Assembly: GCF_000612545.2 (NCBI RefSeq)
Contig: NZ_CP097800.1
Location: 2,415,001-2,479,000, forward strand
Direction: 5' to 3'
DNA from: Streptomyces sp. PCS3-D2
Lineage (GTDB): Bacteria; Actinomycetota; Actinomycetes; Streptomycetales; Streptomycetaceae
Length of the DNA stretch: 64,000 nt
Shown here: piece by piece, positions 1 to 8,562 of the stretch
Numbering within the stretch: position 1 is the first letter of the stretch
Layout: each line of letters begins with the position of its first letter
Notes under the pieces: generated by a model
The model's database searches: none
What the model was told of the DNA's origin: nothing
What the model saw: the letters and a program-made list of their open reading frames with translations, nothing else
Program-made: the position numbers and the translations under genes

Positions 1-71
1 TACCCAGTAGTCACTTGGACTTTCCACCAGTCGGAATATTCCGCTACGAAACAAACCGATAGGATCCAGTC

Positions 72-1502
72 ATGCGCCGTTCCAAAATCGTCTGCACGCT
101 GGGCCCCGCCGTCGACTCGTATGAGCAGCTGAAAGCGCTCATCGAGGCAGGTATGAACGTGGCCCGATTCAACTTCAGCCACGGGTCCCAGGCAGAACAC
201 CAGGAGCGGTACGACCGCGTCCGGCAGGTCTCCGAGGACACCGGGCGCGCCGTCGGCGTCCTCGCCGACCTCCAGGGTCCGAAGATCCGCCTGGAGACCT
301 TCGCCGAGGGGCCCGTCGAGCTGGTGCGCGGTGACGAGTTCGTCATCACCACCGAGGACGTCCCGGGTGACAAGTCCATCTGCGGCACCACCTACAAGGG
401 CCTCCCGGGCGACGTCGCCAAGGGCGACCAGGTCCTGATCAACGACGGCAACGTCGAGCTCCGGGTGACGGAGGTCGACGGCCCCCGGGTCAGGACCATC
501 GTCATCGAGGGCGGTGTCATCTCGGACCACAAGGGCATCAACCTGCCGGGTGCCGCCGTGAACGTCCCCGCCCTGTCGGAGAAGGACGTCGACGACCTCC
601 GCTTCGCCCTGCGGATGGGCTGCGACATGGTCGCCCTGTCCTTCGTCCGCGACGCCAACGACGTCAAGGACGTCCACCGGGTGATGGACGAGGAGGGCCG
701 CCGGGTCCCCGTCATCGCCAAGGTGGAGAAGCCGCAGGCCGTCGAGAACATGGAGGCCGTGGTCGCCGCCTTCGACGCGGTCATGGTGGCCCGCGGCGAC
801 CTCGCCGTCGAGTACCCGCTCGAAAAGGTCCCGATGGTCCAGAAGCGGCTCATCGAGATGTGCCGCCGCAACGCCAAGCCGGTGATCGTCGCGACCCAGA
901 TGATGGAGTCGATGATCACCAACTCCCGCCCGACGCGCGCGGAGGCGTCCGACGTCGCCAACGCCATCCTCGACGGCGCGGACGCGGTCATGCTGTCGGC
1001 CGAGTCCTCCGTGGGCGCCTACCCGATCGAGACCGTCAAGACGATGTCGAAGATCGTCGCGGCGGCCGAGGAGGAGCTCCTCTCCAAGGGCCTCCAGCCG
1101 CTGGTCCCGGGCAAGAAGCCGCGCACCCAGGGCGGATCCGTGGCCCGCGCGGCGTGCGAGATCGCCGACTTCCTGGACGGCCAGGCACTCATCGCCTTCA
1201 CCCAGTCCGGGGACACCGCCCGGCGCCTGTCGCGCTACCGCGCCACCCAGCAGATCCTGGCCTTCACCACGGACGTCAACACCCGCAACCAGCTCACGCT
1301 GAGCTGGGGCGTCGAGTCGTACATCGTCCCGCACGTGGACACCACCGACGCGATGGTCGACCTGGTCGACGGCGAGCTGCTCAAGCTGGGCCGCTACAAC
1401 GAGGGCGACACCATGATCATCACCGCCGGCTCGCCCCCCGGCGTACCGGGCACCACCAACATGGTCCGGGTGCACCACCTGGGCGGCGTCGACCACGCCT
1501 GA
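72..1502 (+). CDS. pyk: Pyruvate kinase
   Basis: This enzyme converts phosphoenolpyruvate and ADP to pyruvate and ATP, the last step of glycolysis, in the cytosol. The 476-residue protein has the usual bacterial length. It begins with the family signature RRSKIVCTLGPA and carries VMVARGDLAVEYPLEK, followed by MMESMITNSRPTRAEASDVA and the helix DGADAVMLSAESSVGAYP that lines the substrate site. The C-terminal allosteric domain is complete. The ATG is preceded by an AGGA ribosome binding site. A weak promoter, TTGGAC at 15-20 and TATTCC at 37-42, lies upstream. The gene is monocistronic in this window and ends at a strong hairpin. Confidence 0.97.
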   Translation: MRRSKIVCTLGPAVDSYEQLKALIEAGMNVARFNFSHGSQAEHQERYDRVRQVSEDTGRAVGVLADLQGPKIRLETFAEGPVELVRGDEFVITTEDVPGDKSICGTTYKGLPGDVAKGDQVLINDGNVELRVTEVDGPRVRTIVIEGGVISDHKGINLPGAAVNVPALSEKDVDDLRFALRMGCDMVALSFVRDANDVKDVHRVMDEEGRRVPVIAKVEKPQAVENMEAVVAAFDAVMVARGDLAVEYPLEKVPMVQKRLIEMCRRNAKPVIVATQMMESMITNSRPTRAEASDVANAILDGADAVMLSAESSVGAYPIETVKTMSKIVAAAEEELLSKGLQPLVPGKKPRTQGGSVARAACEIADFLDGQALIAFTQSGDTARRLSRYRATQQILAFTTDVNTRNQLTLSWGVESYIVPHVDTTDAMVDLVDGELLKLGRYNEGDTMIITAGSPPGVPGTTNMVRVHHLGGVDHA

Positions 1503-1536
1503 CGCGTCGATCGCCACGGACCCTGCCGCACAGGGG

Positions 1537-1578
1537 CCGAGGGCGGCACCCCGCGGTGACGCGGGGTGCCGCCCTCGG
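1537..1578. terminator. Bidirectional terminator between pyk and the DUF6230 operon
   Basis: A perfect 19-bp inverted repeat with a GTGA loop lies between the convergent 3' ends of pyk and the reverse-strand secreted-protein gene. It has no long T-run, as is common in Streptomyces. Confidence 0.85.
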
Positions 1579-1601
1579 TGTGCGTCCGTACGGCGTGCCG
1601 C

Positions 1602-2879
1602 CTACTCGGGCGGACCGATGTAGTTCTTCAGTTCCGGGACCGTCAGGGTGCCGCCGAACTGGCCGGCCTGGACGACCTTGACGTCCGTGAAGAACGCGAA
1701 CGGGACGTTCAGGGGCGGCGGGCTGTTCGGAGTGAACTCGATCGGGATCAGCCCGAACAGCTTCCCCTTGAGGCTCTCGGTGTACATCGTCACCGTGCCG
1801 CCGCGGATCTTGGACGTGGAGCCCGGACGCGACTTCAGGTGGGCGACGTTCCCGCCCTTGCCGACCGTCTGGTAGAGGTCCTTGATGTCCAGCGAGTCCG
1901 CGGTGAACTTCAGGACCTTCTTCACCTTGCCGCCGGCGGTCTTCACCTCGACGATGCCGTGGTAGTCGAGGCCGTAGAGGGTCAGCAGGGAGCTGTCGAG
2001 GTACCAGGGCTCGTCCGGCAGGAGCGGGATGCCCTGCTCCAACTCGGCGTTGGCCAGGGCCTCGGCGTCGTAGGTCGGACAGGGGAAGGGTTCCTTCCCG
2101 TCCGGGTCCTTCGTCGTCCCGGGCTCGGTCGCGTCCTCGCCCTCGTCACCCTCGTCCTCGGGTGTCTCGTCCTTGGGCTTCTCGTCCTTGGGCTTCTCGT
2201 CCTTGGGCTTCCTGACGGTGTCCTTGACCTCGTCGGGCAGCTCCTCGACCGTGGCACCGGCCTGCTCGGCGGCGCGCCTGATCGCTTCCGCCGCAGGGTC
2301 CGGGGCCGGCTTCGCCGTCGTGGAGGGCGTGGCCGTGGGCGTCGGGTCCGCCTTCGGCTCCAGCGGCTTGCCCAGCCCGTCGAAGAGGTCCTTGAGCTTG
2401 TCGCCCACGCCGAGGGGGTCCAGCGGGTTCGCGGACTTCGTGGGTGCCGGCGCAGGCGTGGTGGCGGCCGGCGCCGGGGTGCTCGCCGACGGGGAGCCGG
2501 TCGCCGAAGGGGAAGGGCTCGCCTTCGGCTTCGCGGCGGTGGAGGCTGCGGGCGACGCGCTGGGCGAGGTGCTCGGCGAGGCCGTCTTGGAGGGCGTGGG
2601 GGACGGGGACTTCGACTCGGTCTCCGCCGGCTCGTCGGACCGCGTCACGCACGGCCCCGGCGCGAAGGGGATCTCCTTGTCGTCGGCCACGGCCAGTTTG
2701 GGCGCCATGCCCATCCCGACGAAAACGGCCGTCGGCATCGCCGCCAGCGCCATCGTCCTGCCGACGGGTATCTGGATCTTGTTCAGCAGGGACTTCCTGG
2801 GCGCCGCGTGCCGCGGGCCCGTCTTCTCACGGGACTCTGCGCCTGGGGCCACGCCCCGCTGCGTCTCGTCACCCCGCAC
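1602..2879 (-). CDS. Secreted Pro/Thr/Ser-rich protein with a DUF6230-like C-terminal domain
   Basis: Function is unknown. The 425-residue protein has a basic N-terminus, a hydrophobic segment at about residues 45-70 that looks like a signal or anchor, a long Pro/Ala/Thr/Ser-rich linker (about 95-215) with repeated PKDEKPKDE units, and a folded C-terminal region (about 250-425). That region carries KFTADSLDIKDLYQ (324-337) and a final T-D-V...V-P-E-L-K stretch (398-418). Both match the DUF6230 protein encoded by the first gene of this operon. The GTG start is chosen because GGGAGG lies 4 nt upstream and the start overlaps the DUF6114 gene by 11 bp, which implies translational coupling. Longer ATG starts lie inside the upstream gene. 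Export across the membrane is inferred. Confidence 0.75.
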   Translation of the reverse strand: MRGDETQRGVAPGAESREKTGPRHAAPRKSLLNKIQIPVGRTMALAAMPTAVFVGMGMAPKLAVADDKEIPFAPGPCVTRSDEPAETESKSPSPTPSKTASPSTSPSASPAASTAAKPKASPSPSATGSPSASTPAPAATTPAPAPTKSANPLDPLGVGDKLKDLFDGLGKPLEPKADPTPTATPSTTAKPAPDPAAEAIRRAAEQAGATVEELPDEVKDTVRKPKDEKPKDEKPKDETPEDEGDEGEDATEPGTTKDPDGKEPFPCPTYDAEALANAELEQGIPLLPDEPWYLDSSLLTLYGLDYHGIVEVKTAGGKVKKVLKFTADSLDIKDLYQTVGKGGNVAHLKSRPGSTSKIRGGTVTMYTESLKGKLFGLIPIEFTPNSPPPLNVPFAFFTDVKVVQAGQFGGTLTVPELKNYIGPPE

Positions 2880-3471
2880 TGTTCCTCCCGCCATCGGCGT
2901 GGGCAGTCGTCTCGCTCGCGTGTGCCGTCTCCGTCTCGCGGGGGCCCGGAACGTCCAGGGCTCCGGGCGCCGCATCCGTCTTGCCCGGGGCGACCGCGCC
3001 CGGCTGCTGGACCGCGGGCTGCTGGACGGCCGCCTGCCGGTCGGCGGGCACCTCCTCCGCGGGCTGTCCGGGCACCCACGACAGGGCGAGTGCGCCGCCG
3101 ATGAGGGAGAGGACGAAGCCCATCCCGAAGCCGCCGAGGTTGGACACCGGCAGGGACACCAGGGCCAGCAGGATCGAGGCGACTCCGGCGAAGACCCGGA
3201 TGGACTGCTGGAACCAGAGGGCCAGGCCCAGCGTGATCAGCAGTACACCGATGATCAGCGCACCGGCGCCACCGGGGGTGGCCATCGCGAGACTGACGTT
3301 GCCCAACCGGAGGTCCGCATAGGGGAAGTACGCGATCGGGAAGCCACCGAGGAGCGTGAACAGCCCGGCCCAGAAGGGACGGCGACCGCTCCAGGCATGG
3401 AAGTGGTAGTACACCACGGTGAGCCAGGCGTCGTCTTCTGCGCGAACGTAAACCGGGGCCTGGGGGTTCAT
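2869..3471 (-). CDS. DUF6114 membrane protein
   Basis: A 200-residue integral membrane protein of unknown function, matching the DUF6114 family found in actinomycetes. About four transmembrane helices are visible: FWAGLFTLLGGFPIAYF, a Leu/Ile-rich IIGVLLITLGLALW helix, VFAGVASILLALVSL and GFVLSLIGGALALSW. A hydrophilic Ala/Gln/Pro-rich tail of about 65 residues follows. The start MNPQAPVYVRAEDDAW has an AGGGAG site 8 nt upstream and was preferred to a longer ATG at 3549. The gene is the middle of a three-gene operon and overlaps the following gene. A membrane partner role for the two secreted proteins on either side is inferred from context only. Confidence 0.85.
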   Translation of the reverse strand: MNPQAPVYVRAEDDAWLTVVYYHFHAWSGRRPFWAGLFTLLGGFPIAYFPYADLRLGNVSLAMATPGGAGALIIGVLLITLGLALWFQQSIRVFAGVASILLALVSLPVSNLGGFGMGFVLSLIGGALALSWVPGQPAEEVPADRQAAVQQPAVQQPGAVAPGKTDAAPGALDVPGPRETETAHASETTAHADGGRNSAG

Positions 3472-3579
3472 GGACAACAGCTCCCTGGAAACGGTGGTAC
3501 GGAGAACTCTGTGGAGCCCGGACGGGCGGGCGGGGACAGCCGTCGCCACCCGCCCGTCCGGTCATTCACCAGGACGGAC

Positions 3580-4221
3580 TCAGTCCTTGATGTCCTGGTA
3601 GCACGGCTGGTCGCCACCGAGCAGGCGCAGCTTCAGGTCGGGCAGCTTGAACGTGGCGGCCGTGGTCGCCCACGCCTTCTGGCGCACGTTGGTCAGGATC
3701 GCCTTGTCCGCGCGCTGCGAGAACGCGTACGGGCTGGCGACCGTGCCGGCCTGCGGCTTGGTCTTGTGGCTCTGGTCGCCGACCGCGACACCGATGTCCA
3801 GGTTCTTGAACTCGGCGTCGGTGTCGAGCTCCGCCACATCCAGGTAGATGTTGTCGGCGACGGCCGGCTTGCCCTTGTGGCCGGTGCGCAGCTGCAGCGT
3901 GATGTTGCCCAGCGGCGTCGGGGTCACCAGCGACTGGCACATGTTGGTGATCTCGGCGTGGCTGAACCCGGAGATGGTCACCGGGTGGTGCTGCGCATTG
4001 CCCTTGAGGTCGTGCCCCTCGGCGATGCCGCCGTACTGGATGAGGTTGTCACCGTCGAGCTTGTCGGCCGTGACCTTGAAGTCCTGGCCGGAGACGCTGA
4101 AGGACGCCGCGAGGGCACCCTGCGCCAGACCCACACCGACCGCGGCCGTGGCCGCGATGCTCGGCACCATGACGAGCGCGAAGCGCTTCCATCTGGTCCC
4201 GCCACGAACCTGAGAACTCAT
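3580..4221 (-). CDS. DUF6230 secreted protein
   Basis: A 213-residue exported protein of the DUF6230 family. Older Streptomyces annotations call it 'cholesterol esterase', but no catalytic triad or GxSxG motif is visible, so that name is not supported here. A signal or anchor segment spans about residues 12-39 (RFALVMVPSIAATAAVGVG). The rest is beta-rich, with KVTADKLDGDNLIQ at 49-62 and a closing T-N-V...L-P-D-L-K at 177-197. An AAGGAGG ribosome binding site lies 6 nt before the ATG. It is the first gene of the operon and is preceded by a 616-bp regulatory region with two palindromes. Confidence 0.85.
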   Translation of the reverse strand: MSSQVRGGTRWKRFALVMVPSIAATAAVGVGLAQGALAASFSVSGQDFKVTADKLDGDNLIQYGGIAEGHDLKGNAQHHPVTISGFSHAEITNMCQSLVTPTPLGNITLQLRTGHKGKPAVADNIYLDVAELDTDAEFKNLDIGVAVGDQSHKTKPQAGTVASPYAFSQRADKAILTNVRQKAWATTAATFKLPDLKLRLLGGDQPCYQDIKD

Positions 4222-4568
4222 TTCGTTCCTCCTTCTCGGACGTACATCTCCGGTCCGGGCCGCGCCCGTCCTGGGATGGGAGAAGTGCTACGTCCTCGGG
4301 AAGGAGCGCAGGCGGGCCGGCCGCGGCCGTGCCACGTCCGATACACCGGCGTTCACCCCCGAGCGACAACCACTGGGCCACGCGTTCGCGCAACCTGGAG
4401 GACAGGCCCCGCCCGTGCGGCGGAGACCCCCCTGTCCCACGGCCGGTGCCACTGCCACCGGCCGGCCCGGTGGGGACCCTTCACCGCGGCTCCGAGTGAG
4501 CGGCTCTGCGGGAAGGACCGAGCGTCGCCGATCGTGGTCCATTCCCGGCCGGGGCACAAGAGGGTTCG

Positions 4569-4582
4569 TTACTGGCGGGTAA
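4569..4582. promoter_or_regulatory. Candidate operator 1 (TTACTGGCGGGTAA)
   Basis: A 14-bp imperfect inverted repeat of the same design as the element at 4698-4710. Its position about 350 bp upstream of the DUF6230 start suggests a repressor site, possibly of the TetR family. The regulator is unknown. Confidence 0.4.
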
Positions 4583-4697
4583 CGGCCAGATAACCTGCGT
4601 GCTGCCCGTAACCGTCCGTCGGCAACGCAGGGTGCCGCCGAGGGCCACGACAGAATGGCGGAATGGTGAACACACCGGACAGTTCACGGGGTTCGAT

Positions 4698-4710
4698 TTA
4701 CTGCGAGTAA
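4698..4710. promoter_or_regulatory. Candidate operator 2 (TTACTGCGAGTAA)
   Basis: A perfect inverted repeat, TTACT and AGTAA around GCG. It abuts the terminator hairpin and resembles the element 116 bp to the left, so the two may bind the same protein. Confidence 0.4.
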
Positions 4711-4754
4711 CAGCGGCCGCGAATGCCAAGTTTTGGCAAAGCGCGGCCGCTGTT
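4709..4754. terminator. Nested hairpin downstream of the thioredoxin-like gene
   Basis: An outer perfect 13-bp stem AACAGCGGCCGCG (4709-4721 with 4742-4754) encloses an inner 6-bp stem TGCCAA/TTGGCA with a 3-nt loop. It lies 84 nt past the stop of the reverse-strand thioredoxin-like gene and is probably its terminator. It is more elaborate than the other terminators in the window. Confidence 0.65.
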
Positions 4755-4837
4755 TATCTACGTGTCAACAAATCGTCGGCGGTCCACCGACCTCCGAGCC
4801 CTTCCCGGGACCGGCTCGGAACCGCACCGGAGCCGCC

Positions 4838-5836
4838 CTAGAAGAGCACCCGCGCCAGCGCCGTCCGCGCCGCCGTCACCCTCGGATCGTCGGCGCCGAT
4901 GACCTCGAACAGTTCGAGAAGCCGCAGCCGCACCGCATCGCGATCGTCACCGAACGTGACCTTCACGGTGTCCACCAGGCGCCCGAAGGCGTCCTCCACG
5001 TGGCCGCCGACCAGATCGAGGTCGGCCGCGGCGATCTGCGCCGCCGGATCGCGCGGATTCTCGGCGGCGGCCGTGCGCACCTGCTGCGGGTTCATGTGCT
5101 GGACCCTGGCGAGCAGCTCGGCCTGGGCCAACCCGAGTTTGGCCTCGGTGTTGCCCGGGTCGTCCGCGAGCACGTTCTTGTACGCCTGCACCGCACCGCC
5201 CAGGTCGCCTGCATCCAGTGCGACGACGGCCGCCTCCAGCAGCGCGTCGTACGGTCCGGCGGGCGCCTCGGCCGGGATGGCCTCGGCGGCGCCCTCGGCG
5301 TTCGGGTCCACCTGGAGGCCGATGATCCCGAAGCGCTCCTCGGCGACCTGGACCAGCTGGGCGAGGGTCTCGCGGATCTGCTGCTCGGGGGCGACGCCCT
5401 GGAACAGTGGCAGCACCTGACCGGCAACCACGGCGAAGACGGCCGGGATGCCCTGGATCTGGAACTGCTGCATCAGCATCTGATTGGCGTCGACGTCCAC
5501 CTTGGCCAGCACGAGGCGGCCGTTCGCCTCGACGGTCAGGCGCTCCAGGAGCGGGCTGAGCTGCTTGCACGGCTGGCACCACTCGGCCCAGAAGTCCAGG
5601 ACGACCGGGACCTCGGCGGAGAGCTGGAGCACGTCGCGTTCGAAGCCGGCCTCGTCGACGTCGACGACGAGTGCCGAGGGCGGGACGGCGCCGGCGGCCG
5701 GAGCGGCCGCGCCACCCTGAGCGGCCTGCCGCGCCGCTTCCGCGCGGGCCTGCTCGGCCTTGGCCTTGGCCTCGCCGGCCGCCTTCACCGCGGCGAGGTC
5801 GACGACGCCGCTCATGGACATGTTTCTGGGCTGCAT
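4838..5836 (-). CDS. Thioredoxin-TPR co-chaperone-like protein (YbbN/CnoX type)
   Basis: A 332-residue cytosolic protein. After an Ala/Lys/Glu-rich lead (about residues 10-50) comes a thioredoxin domain (about 60-165) with the redox motif WAEWCQPCKQLSP and the cis-Pro region QIQGIPAVFAV. The C-terminal half is helical and tetratricopeptide-like, as in E. coli YbbN/CnoX, which binds unfolded clients and hands them to chaperones. The WCQPC active site keeps both cysteines, so oxidoreductase activity is possible, unlike E. coli YbbN. The start MQPRNMSMSG has GGGGGAGG about 8 nt upstream. The gene is divergent from the TetR gene, with a TetR-type palindrome between them. Confidence 0.85.
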   Translation of the reverse strand: MQPRNMSMSGVVDLAAVKAAGEAKAKAEQARAEAARQAAQGGAAAPAAGAVPPSALVVDVDEAGFERDVLQLSAEVPVVLDFWAEWCQPCKQLSPLLERLTVEANGRLVLAKVDVDANQMLMQQFQIQGIPAVFAVVAGQVLPLFQGVAPEQQIRETLAQLVQVAEERFGIIGLQVDPNAEGAAEAIPAEAPAGPYDALLEAAVVALDAGDLGGAVQAYKNVLADDPGNTEAKLGLAQAELLARVQHMNPQQVRTAAAENPRDPAAQIAAADLDLVGGHVEDAFGRLVDTVKVTFGDDRDAVRLRLLELFEVIGADDPRVTAARTALARVLF

Positions 5837-5990
5837 GCGTACATCCTCCCCCGTGTGCGCGCGCCGACGAAAAAGATCGCGCGAATTGGCCGTGCCGTCA
5901 CGTCCGTGCCGTCACGTCCACTGCGATCGTCTTGCTGGGCGGCGCCGGGTCCCCACCTGGCGCCTGTAGCTCGTCGCGTGGTTGTCGCTC

Positions 5991-6013
5991 TTACGCTACG
6001 AGCCGTAGCGTAA
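5991..6013. promoter_or_regulatory. Probable TetR operator between the thioredoxin-like and tetR genes
   Basis: A perfect inverted repeat: TTACGCTACG, a 3-nt spacer AGC, then CGTAGCGTAA. Its length and position, about 88 bp upstream of the TetR start and 155 bp upstream of the divergent gene, fit autoregulation by the adjacent TetR protein. Confidence 0.7.
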
Positions 6014-6100
6014 CTCTCCCGGGGGCCCGGCGCGCCCCCGCGGCGCCCGTGATCTGAACCACAGCGGCCCGTTCGGCTACCGGCGGGTATGGTCTCGGCC

Positions 6101-6721
6101 ATGCGCAACCCGAGCCCCGGCCGCACCGGTCGCCCCCGCAGCGCGGCCGCGGACGCCGCCATCCTCGCCGCCACCCGGGACGCGCTGGTCGAGCTGGGCT
6201 GGTCGAAGCTGACCATGGGCGACGTCTCGGCCCGCGCGGGCGTCGCCAAGACCACCCTGTACCGGCGCTGGGCGGGCAAGAGCGAGCTGGTCGTGGACGC
6301 GGTCGCGGAGCTCTTCGACTCGCTCGAACTGCCGGACCGGGGCTCCCTGGAAGCCGACATCGAGTACGTGGTCCTGCGCTTCGCGGAGCTGCTGCGGCGC
6401 CCGGAGGCCCGTACGGCCCTGATGGCGGTCGTCGCCGAGTCCACCCGGGACGAGGCCCTGCGCGACCGGATCCGGTCGGCGATCGTGGACCGGCAGAAAC
6501 GTCTCGTCGTCCTGGGCCGCGAACGGGCCCAGGCCCGCGGCGAACTCCCCCACGAGGAGGACGACTTCCTCGCCGGCCACACCACGGACCTGATCTTCGA
6601 CGTGATCGCGGGCACCGTGGTGCACCGCGCCCTGGTGAGCTCGGAGCCGGTGGACGAGCTCTGGGTGGCAGCCTTCACCACCCTCCTGATGCACGGCCTG
6701 CGCGGCGCGGCCGCCGCCTGA
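6101..6721 (+). CDS. TetR/AcrR family transcriptional regulator
   Basis: A 206-residue DNA-binding repressor-type protein. The N-terminal helix-turn-helix is clear (about residues 18-60: ILAATRDALVELGWSKLTMGD, then SARAGVAKTTLYRRWAGKSEL). The C-terminal ligand domain resembles the TetR_C group common in actinobacteria. The start MRNPSPGRTGRPRS is preferred. An ATG four codons upstream (6089) is also possible, and neither has a strong ribosome binding site. The ligand and targets are unknown. The palindrome at 5991-6013 is the likely binding site. The gene is convergent with icmA and shares a terminator with it. Confidence 0.9.
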   Translation: MRNPSPGRTGRPRSAAADAAILAATRDALVELGWSKLTMGDVSARAGVAKTTLYRRWAGKSELVVDAVAELFDSLELPDRGSLEADIEYVVLRFAELLRRPEARTALMAVVAESTRDEALRDRIRSAIVDRQKRLVVLGRERAQARGELPHEEDDFLAGHTTDLIFDVIAGTVVHRALVSSEPVDELWVAAFTTLLMHGLRGAAAA

Positions 6722-6777
6722 GGCCGCAGCCGCCCCTGTTCCTCACCCCGTGCGCGCTCACGCTCCGTACGGGCAGG

Positions 6778-6825
6778 GGAAGGCCGGTCACGGCGCCACC
6801 CTACGGGCGCCGCGACCGGCCTTCC
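6778..6825. terminator. Bidirectional terminator between tetR and icmA
   Basis: A stem of GGAAGGCCGGTC plus CGGCGCC on each side with one A/C mismatch and a short loop. It lies between two convergent genes. Confidence 0.85.
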
Positions 6826-6852
6826 GCGCGCTCTCCGGGGCGGGACCCGGCC

Positions 6853-8553
6853 TCAGAAGCCCGGGGGCTCGGTGTAGGTGCCCCATTCGTCGCGCAGCGT
6901 GTTGCAGATCTCGCCCATCGTGGCCTCGGCGCGGACCGCGTCCAGCATGGCGGGGATCATGTTCGACCCGTCGCGGGCGGCGTCCAGCATGGCCTTCAGG
7001 GAGGCGGCGACCTTGGCGTCGTCGCGGCGGGCCTTGCGATCGGCGAGCATGCGGACCTGTTCGCGCTCCACCTCGTGGCTGACCCGCAGGATCTCCAGGT
7101 CGCCGGTGACCGATCCGTGGTGGACGTTGACGCCGACGACCCGCTTGTCGCCCTTCTCCAGCGAGCGCTGGTACTGGAAGGCGGACTCGGCGATCTCGCC
7201 GGTGAACCAGCCGTCCTCGATGCCGCGCAGGATGCCCGAGGTGATCGGACCGATGGGGTGCTGCCCGTCGGGGTGGGCGCGCAGGCCGCGCTCCTTGATC
7301 TGCTCGAAGATCCGCTCGGCGTCGGCCTCGATGCGGTCGGTGAGCTGCTCCACGAACCAGGAGCCGCCCAGCGGGTCCGCCACGTTGGCGACGCCGGTCT
7401 CCTCCATCAGCACCTGCTGGGTGCGCAGGGCGATCTCGGCAGCCTGCTCGCTCGGCAGCGCGAGGGTCTCGTCGAGGGCGTTGGTGTGCAGCGAGTTGGT
7501 GCCGCCGAGGACGGCCGCGAGGGCTTCCACGGCGGTGCGCACGACGTTGTTGTAGGGCTGCTGCGCGGTGAGGGAGACGCCCGCGGTCTGCGTGTGGAAG
7601 CGCAGCCACATCGACTTCTCGTTCCGGGCCCCGTAGACCTCCTTCATCCAGCGGGCCCAGATCCGGCGGGCCGCGCGGAACTTGGCGATCTCCTCGAAGA
7701 AGTCGAGGTGCGCGTCGAAGAAGAAGGAGAGCCCGGAGGCGAAGTGGTCCACGTCCAGGCCGCGGGAGAGGCCCAGCTCCACGTAGCCGAAGCCGTCGGC
7801 GAGGGTGTACGCGAGCTCCTGCGCGGCCGTGGCCCCGGCTTCGCGGATGTGGTAGCCGGAGACGGACAGCGGCTTGTAGGCCGGGATGCCCTTCGCGCAG
7901 TACTCCATGAGGTCGCCGATGAGGCGCAGGTGCGGCTCCGGCTCGAAGAGCCACTCCTTCTGGGCGATGTACTCCTTGAAGATGTCCGTCTGGAGGGTGC
8001 CGTTCAGGACGGCGGGGTCCACGCCCTGGCGCTCGGCGGCGACCAGGTACATGCAGAAGGCGGGCACGGCGGGGCCCGAGATCGTCATGGAGGTCGTGAC
8101 GTCGCCGAGGGGAATGTCCTTGAAGAGGACCTCCATGTCGGCGGCGGAGTCGATGGCGACGCCGCAGTGGCCGACCTCACCGAGGGAGCGGGGGTCGTCG
8201 GAGTCGCGGCCCATGAGGGTCGGCATGTCGAAGGCGACCGAGAGCCCGCCGCCGCCGGCGGCCAGGATCATCTTGTAGCGCTCGTTCGTCTGCTCGGCGT
8301 TCCCGAAGCCGGCGAACTGGCGGATGGTCCAGGTCCGGCCGCGGTAGCCGGTGGCGTGCAGGCCGCGCGTGTACGGGTACTCCCCCGGCCAGCCGATCCG
8401 CTCGAAGCCCTCGTACGCGTCGCCGGGCCGGGGCCCGTAGACGGGTTCGACCTCGTCGCCGGAGAGCGTGGTGAAGTCTGCCTCGCGCTTGCGGGCCTTG
8501 TCATAACGGGCCTGCCAGCGGCGGCGGCCCTCCTCGATGGCGTCAGCGTCCAT
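6853..8553 (-). CDS. icmA: Isobutyryl-CoA mutase large (catalytic) subunit
   Basis: This is the substrate-binding subunit of coenzyme B12-dependent isobutyryl-CoA mutase, which interconverts isobutyryl-CoA and n-butyryl-CoA. It links valine breakdown to butyrate and polyketide precursor supply. The 566-residue TIM-barrel protein closely matches S. cinnamonensis IcmA as I recall it ([69 protein letters not shown]). It lacks the cobalamin-binding domain of one-chain mutases, so it needs the small IcmB subunit, which is not in this window. The ATG at 8553 is chosen by family match. A GTG two codons earlier is also possible. No good ribosome binding site is seen, and a palindrome covers the expected promoter position. 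Confidence 0.93.
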   Translation of the reverse strand: MDADAIEEGRRRWQARYDKARKREADFTTLSGDEVEPVYGPRPGDAYEGFERIGWPGEYPYTRGLHATGYRGRTWTIRQFAGFGNAEQTNERYKMILAAGGGGLSVAFDMPTLMGRDSDDPRSLGEVGHCGVAIDSAADMEVLFKDIPLGDVTTSMTISGPAVPAFCMYLVAAERQGVDPAVLNGTLQTDIFKEYIAQKEWLFEPEPHLRLIGDLMEYCAKGIPAYKPLSVSGYHIREAGATAAQELAYTLADGFGYVELGLSRGLDVDHFASGLSFFFDAHLDFFEEIAKFRAARRIWARWMKEVYGARNEKSMWLRFHTQTAGVSLTAQQPYNNVVRTAVEALAAVLGGTNSLHTNALDETLALPSEQAAEIALRTQQVLMEETGVANVADPLGGSWFVEQLTDRIEADAERIFEQIKERGLRAHPDGQHPIGPITSGILRGIEDGWFTGEIAESAFQYQRSLEKGDKRVVGVNVHHGSVTGDLEILRVSHEVEREQVRMLADRKARRDDAKVAASLKAMLDAARDGSNMIPAMLDAVRAEATMGEICNTLRDEWGTYTEPPGF

Positions 8554-8562
8554 ACCCACGAA

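Larger units (their letters stand above)
4222..4837. other. 616-bp gene-free region upstream of the DUF6230 operon
   Basis: No convincing gene lies here. The region holds the DUF6230 ribosome binding site, two related short palindromes with TTACT/GTAA-type arms (4569-4582 and 4698-4710), and a large nested hairpin (4709-4754) that probably ends the thioredoxin-like transcript. The promoter of the operon should read leftwards from here, but no clear -35/-10 pair could be chosen. Confidence 0.7.

Noticed and set aside
4599-4841. 80-codon forward frame in the 616-bp gap
   Set aside because: It runs through the nested hairpin and has no convincing ribosome binding site or family motif.
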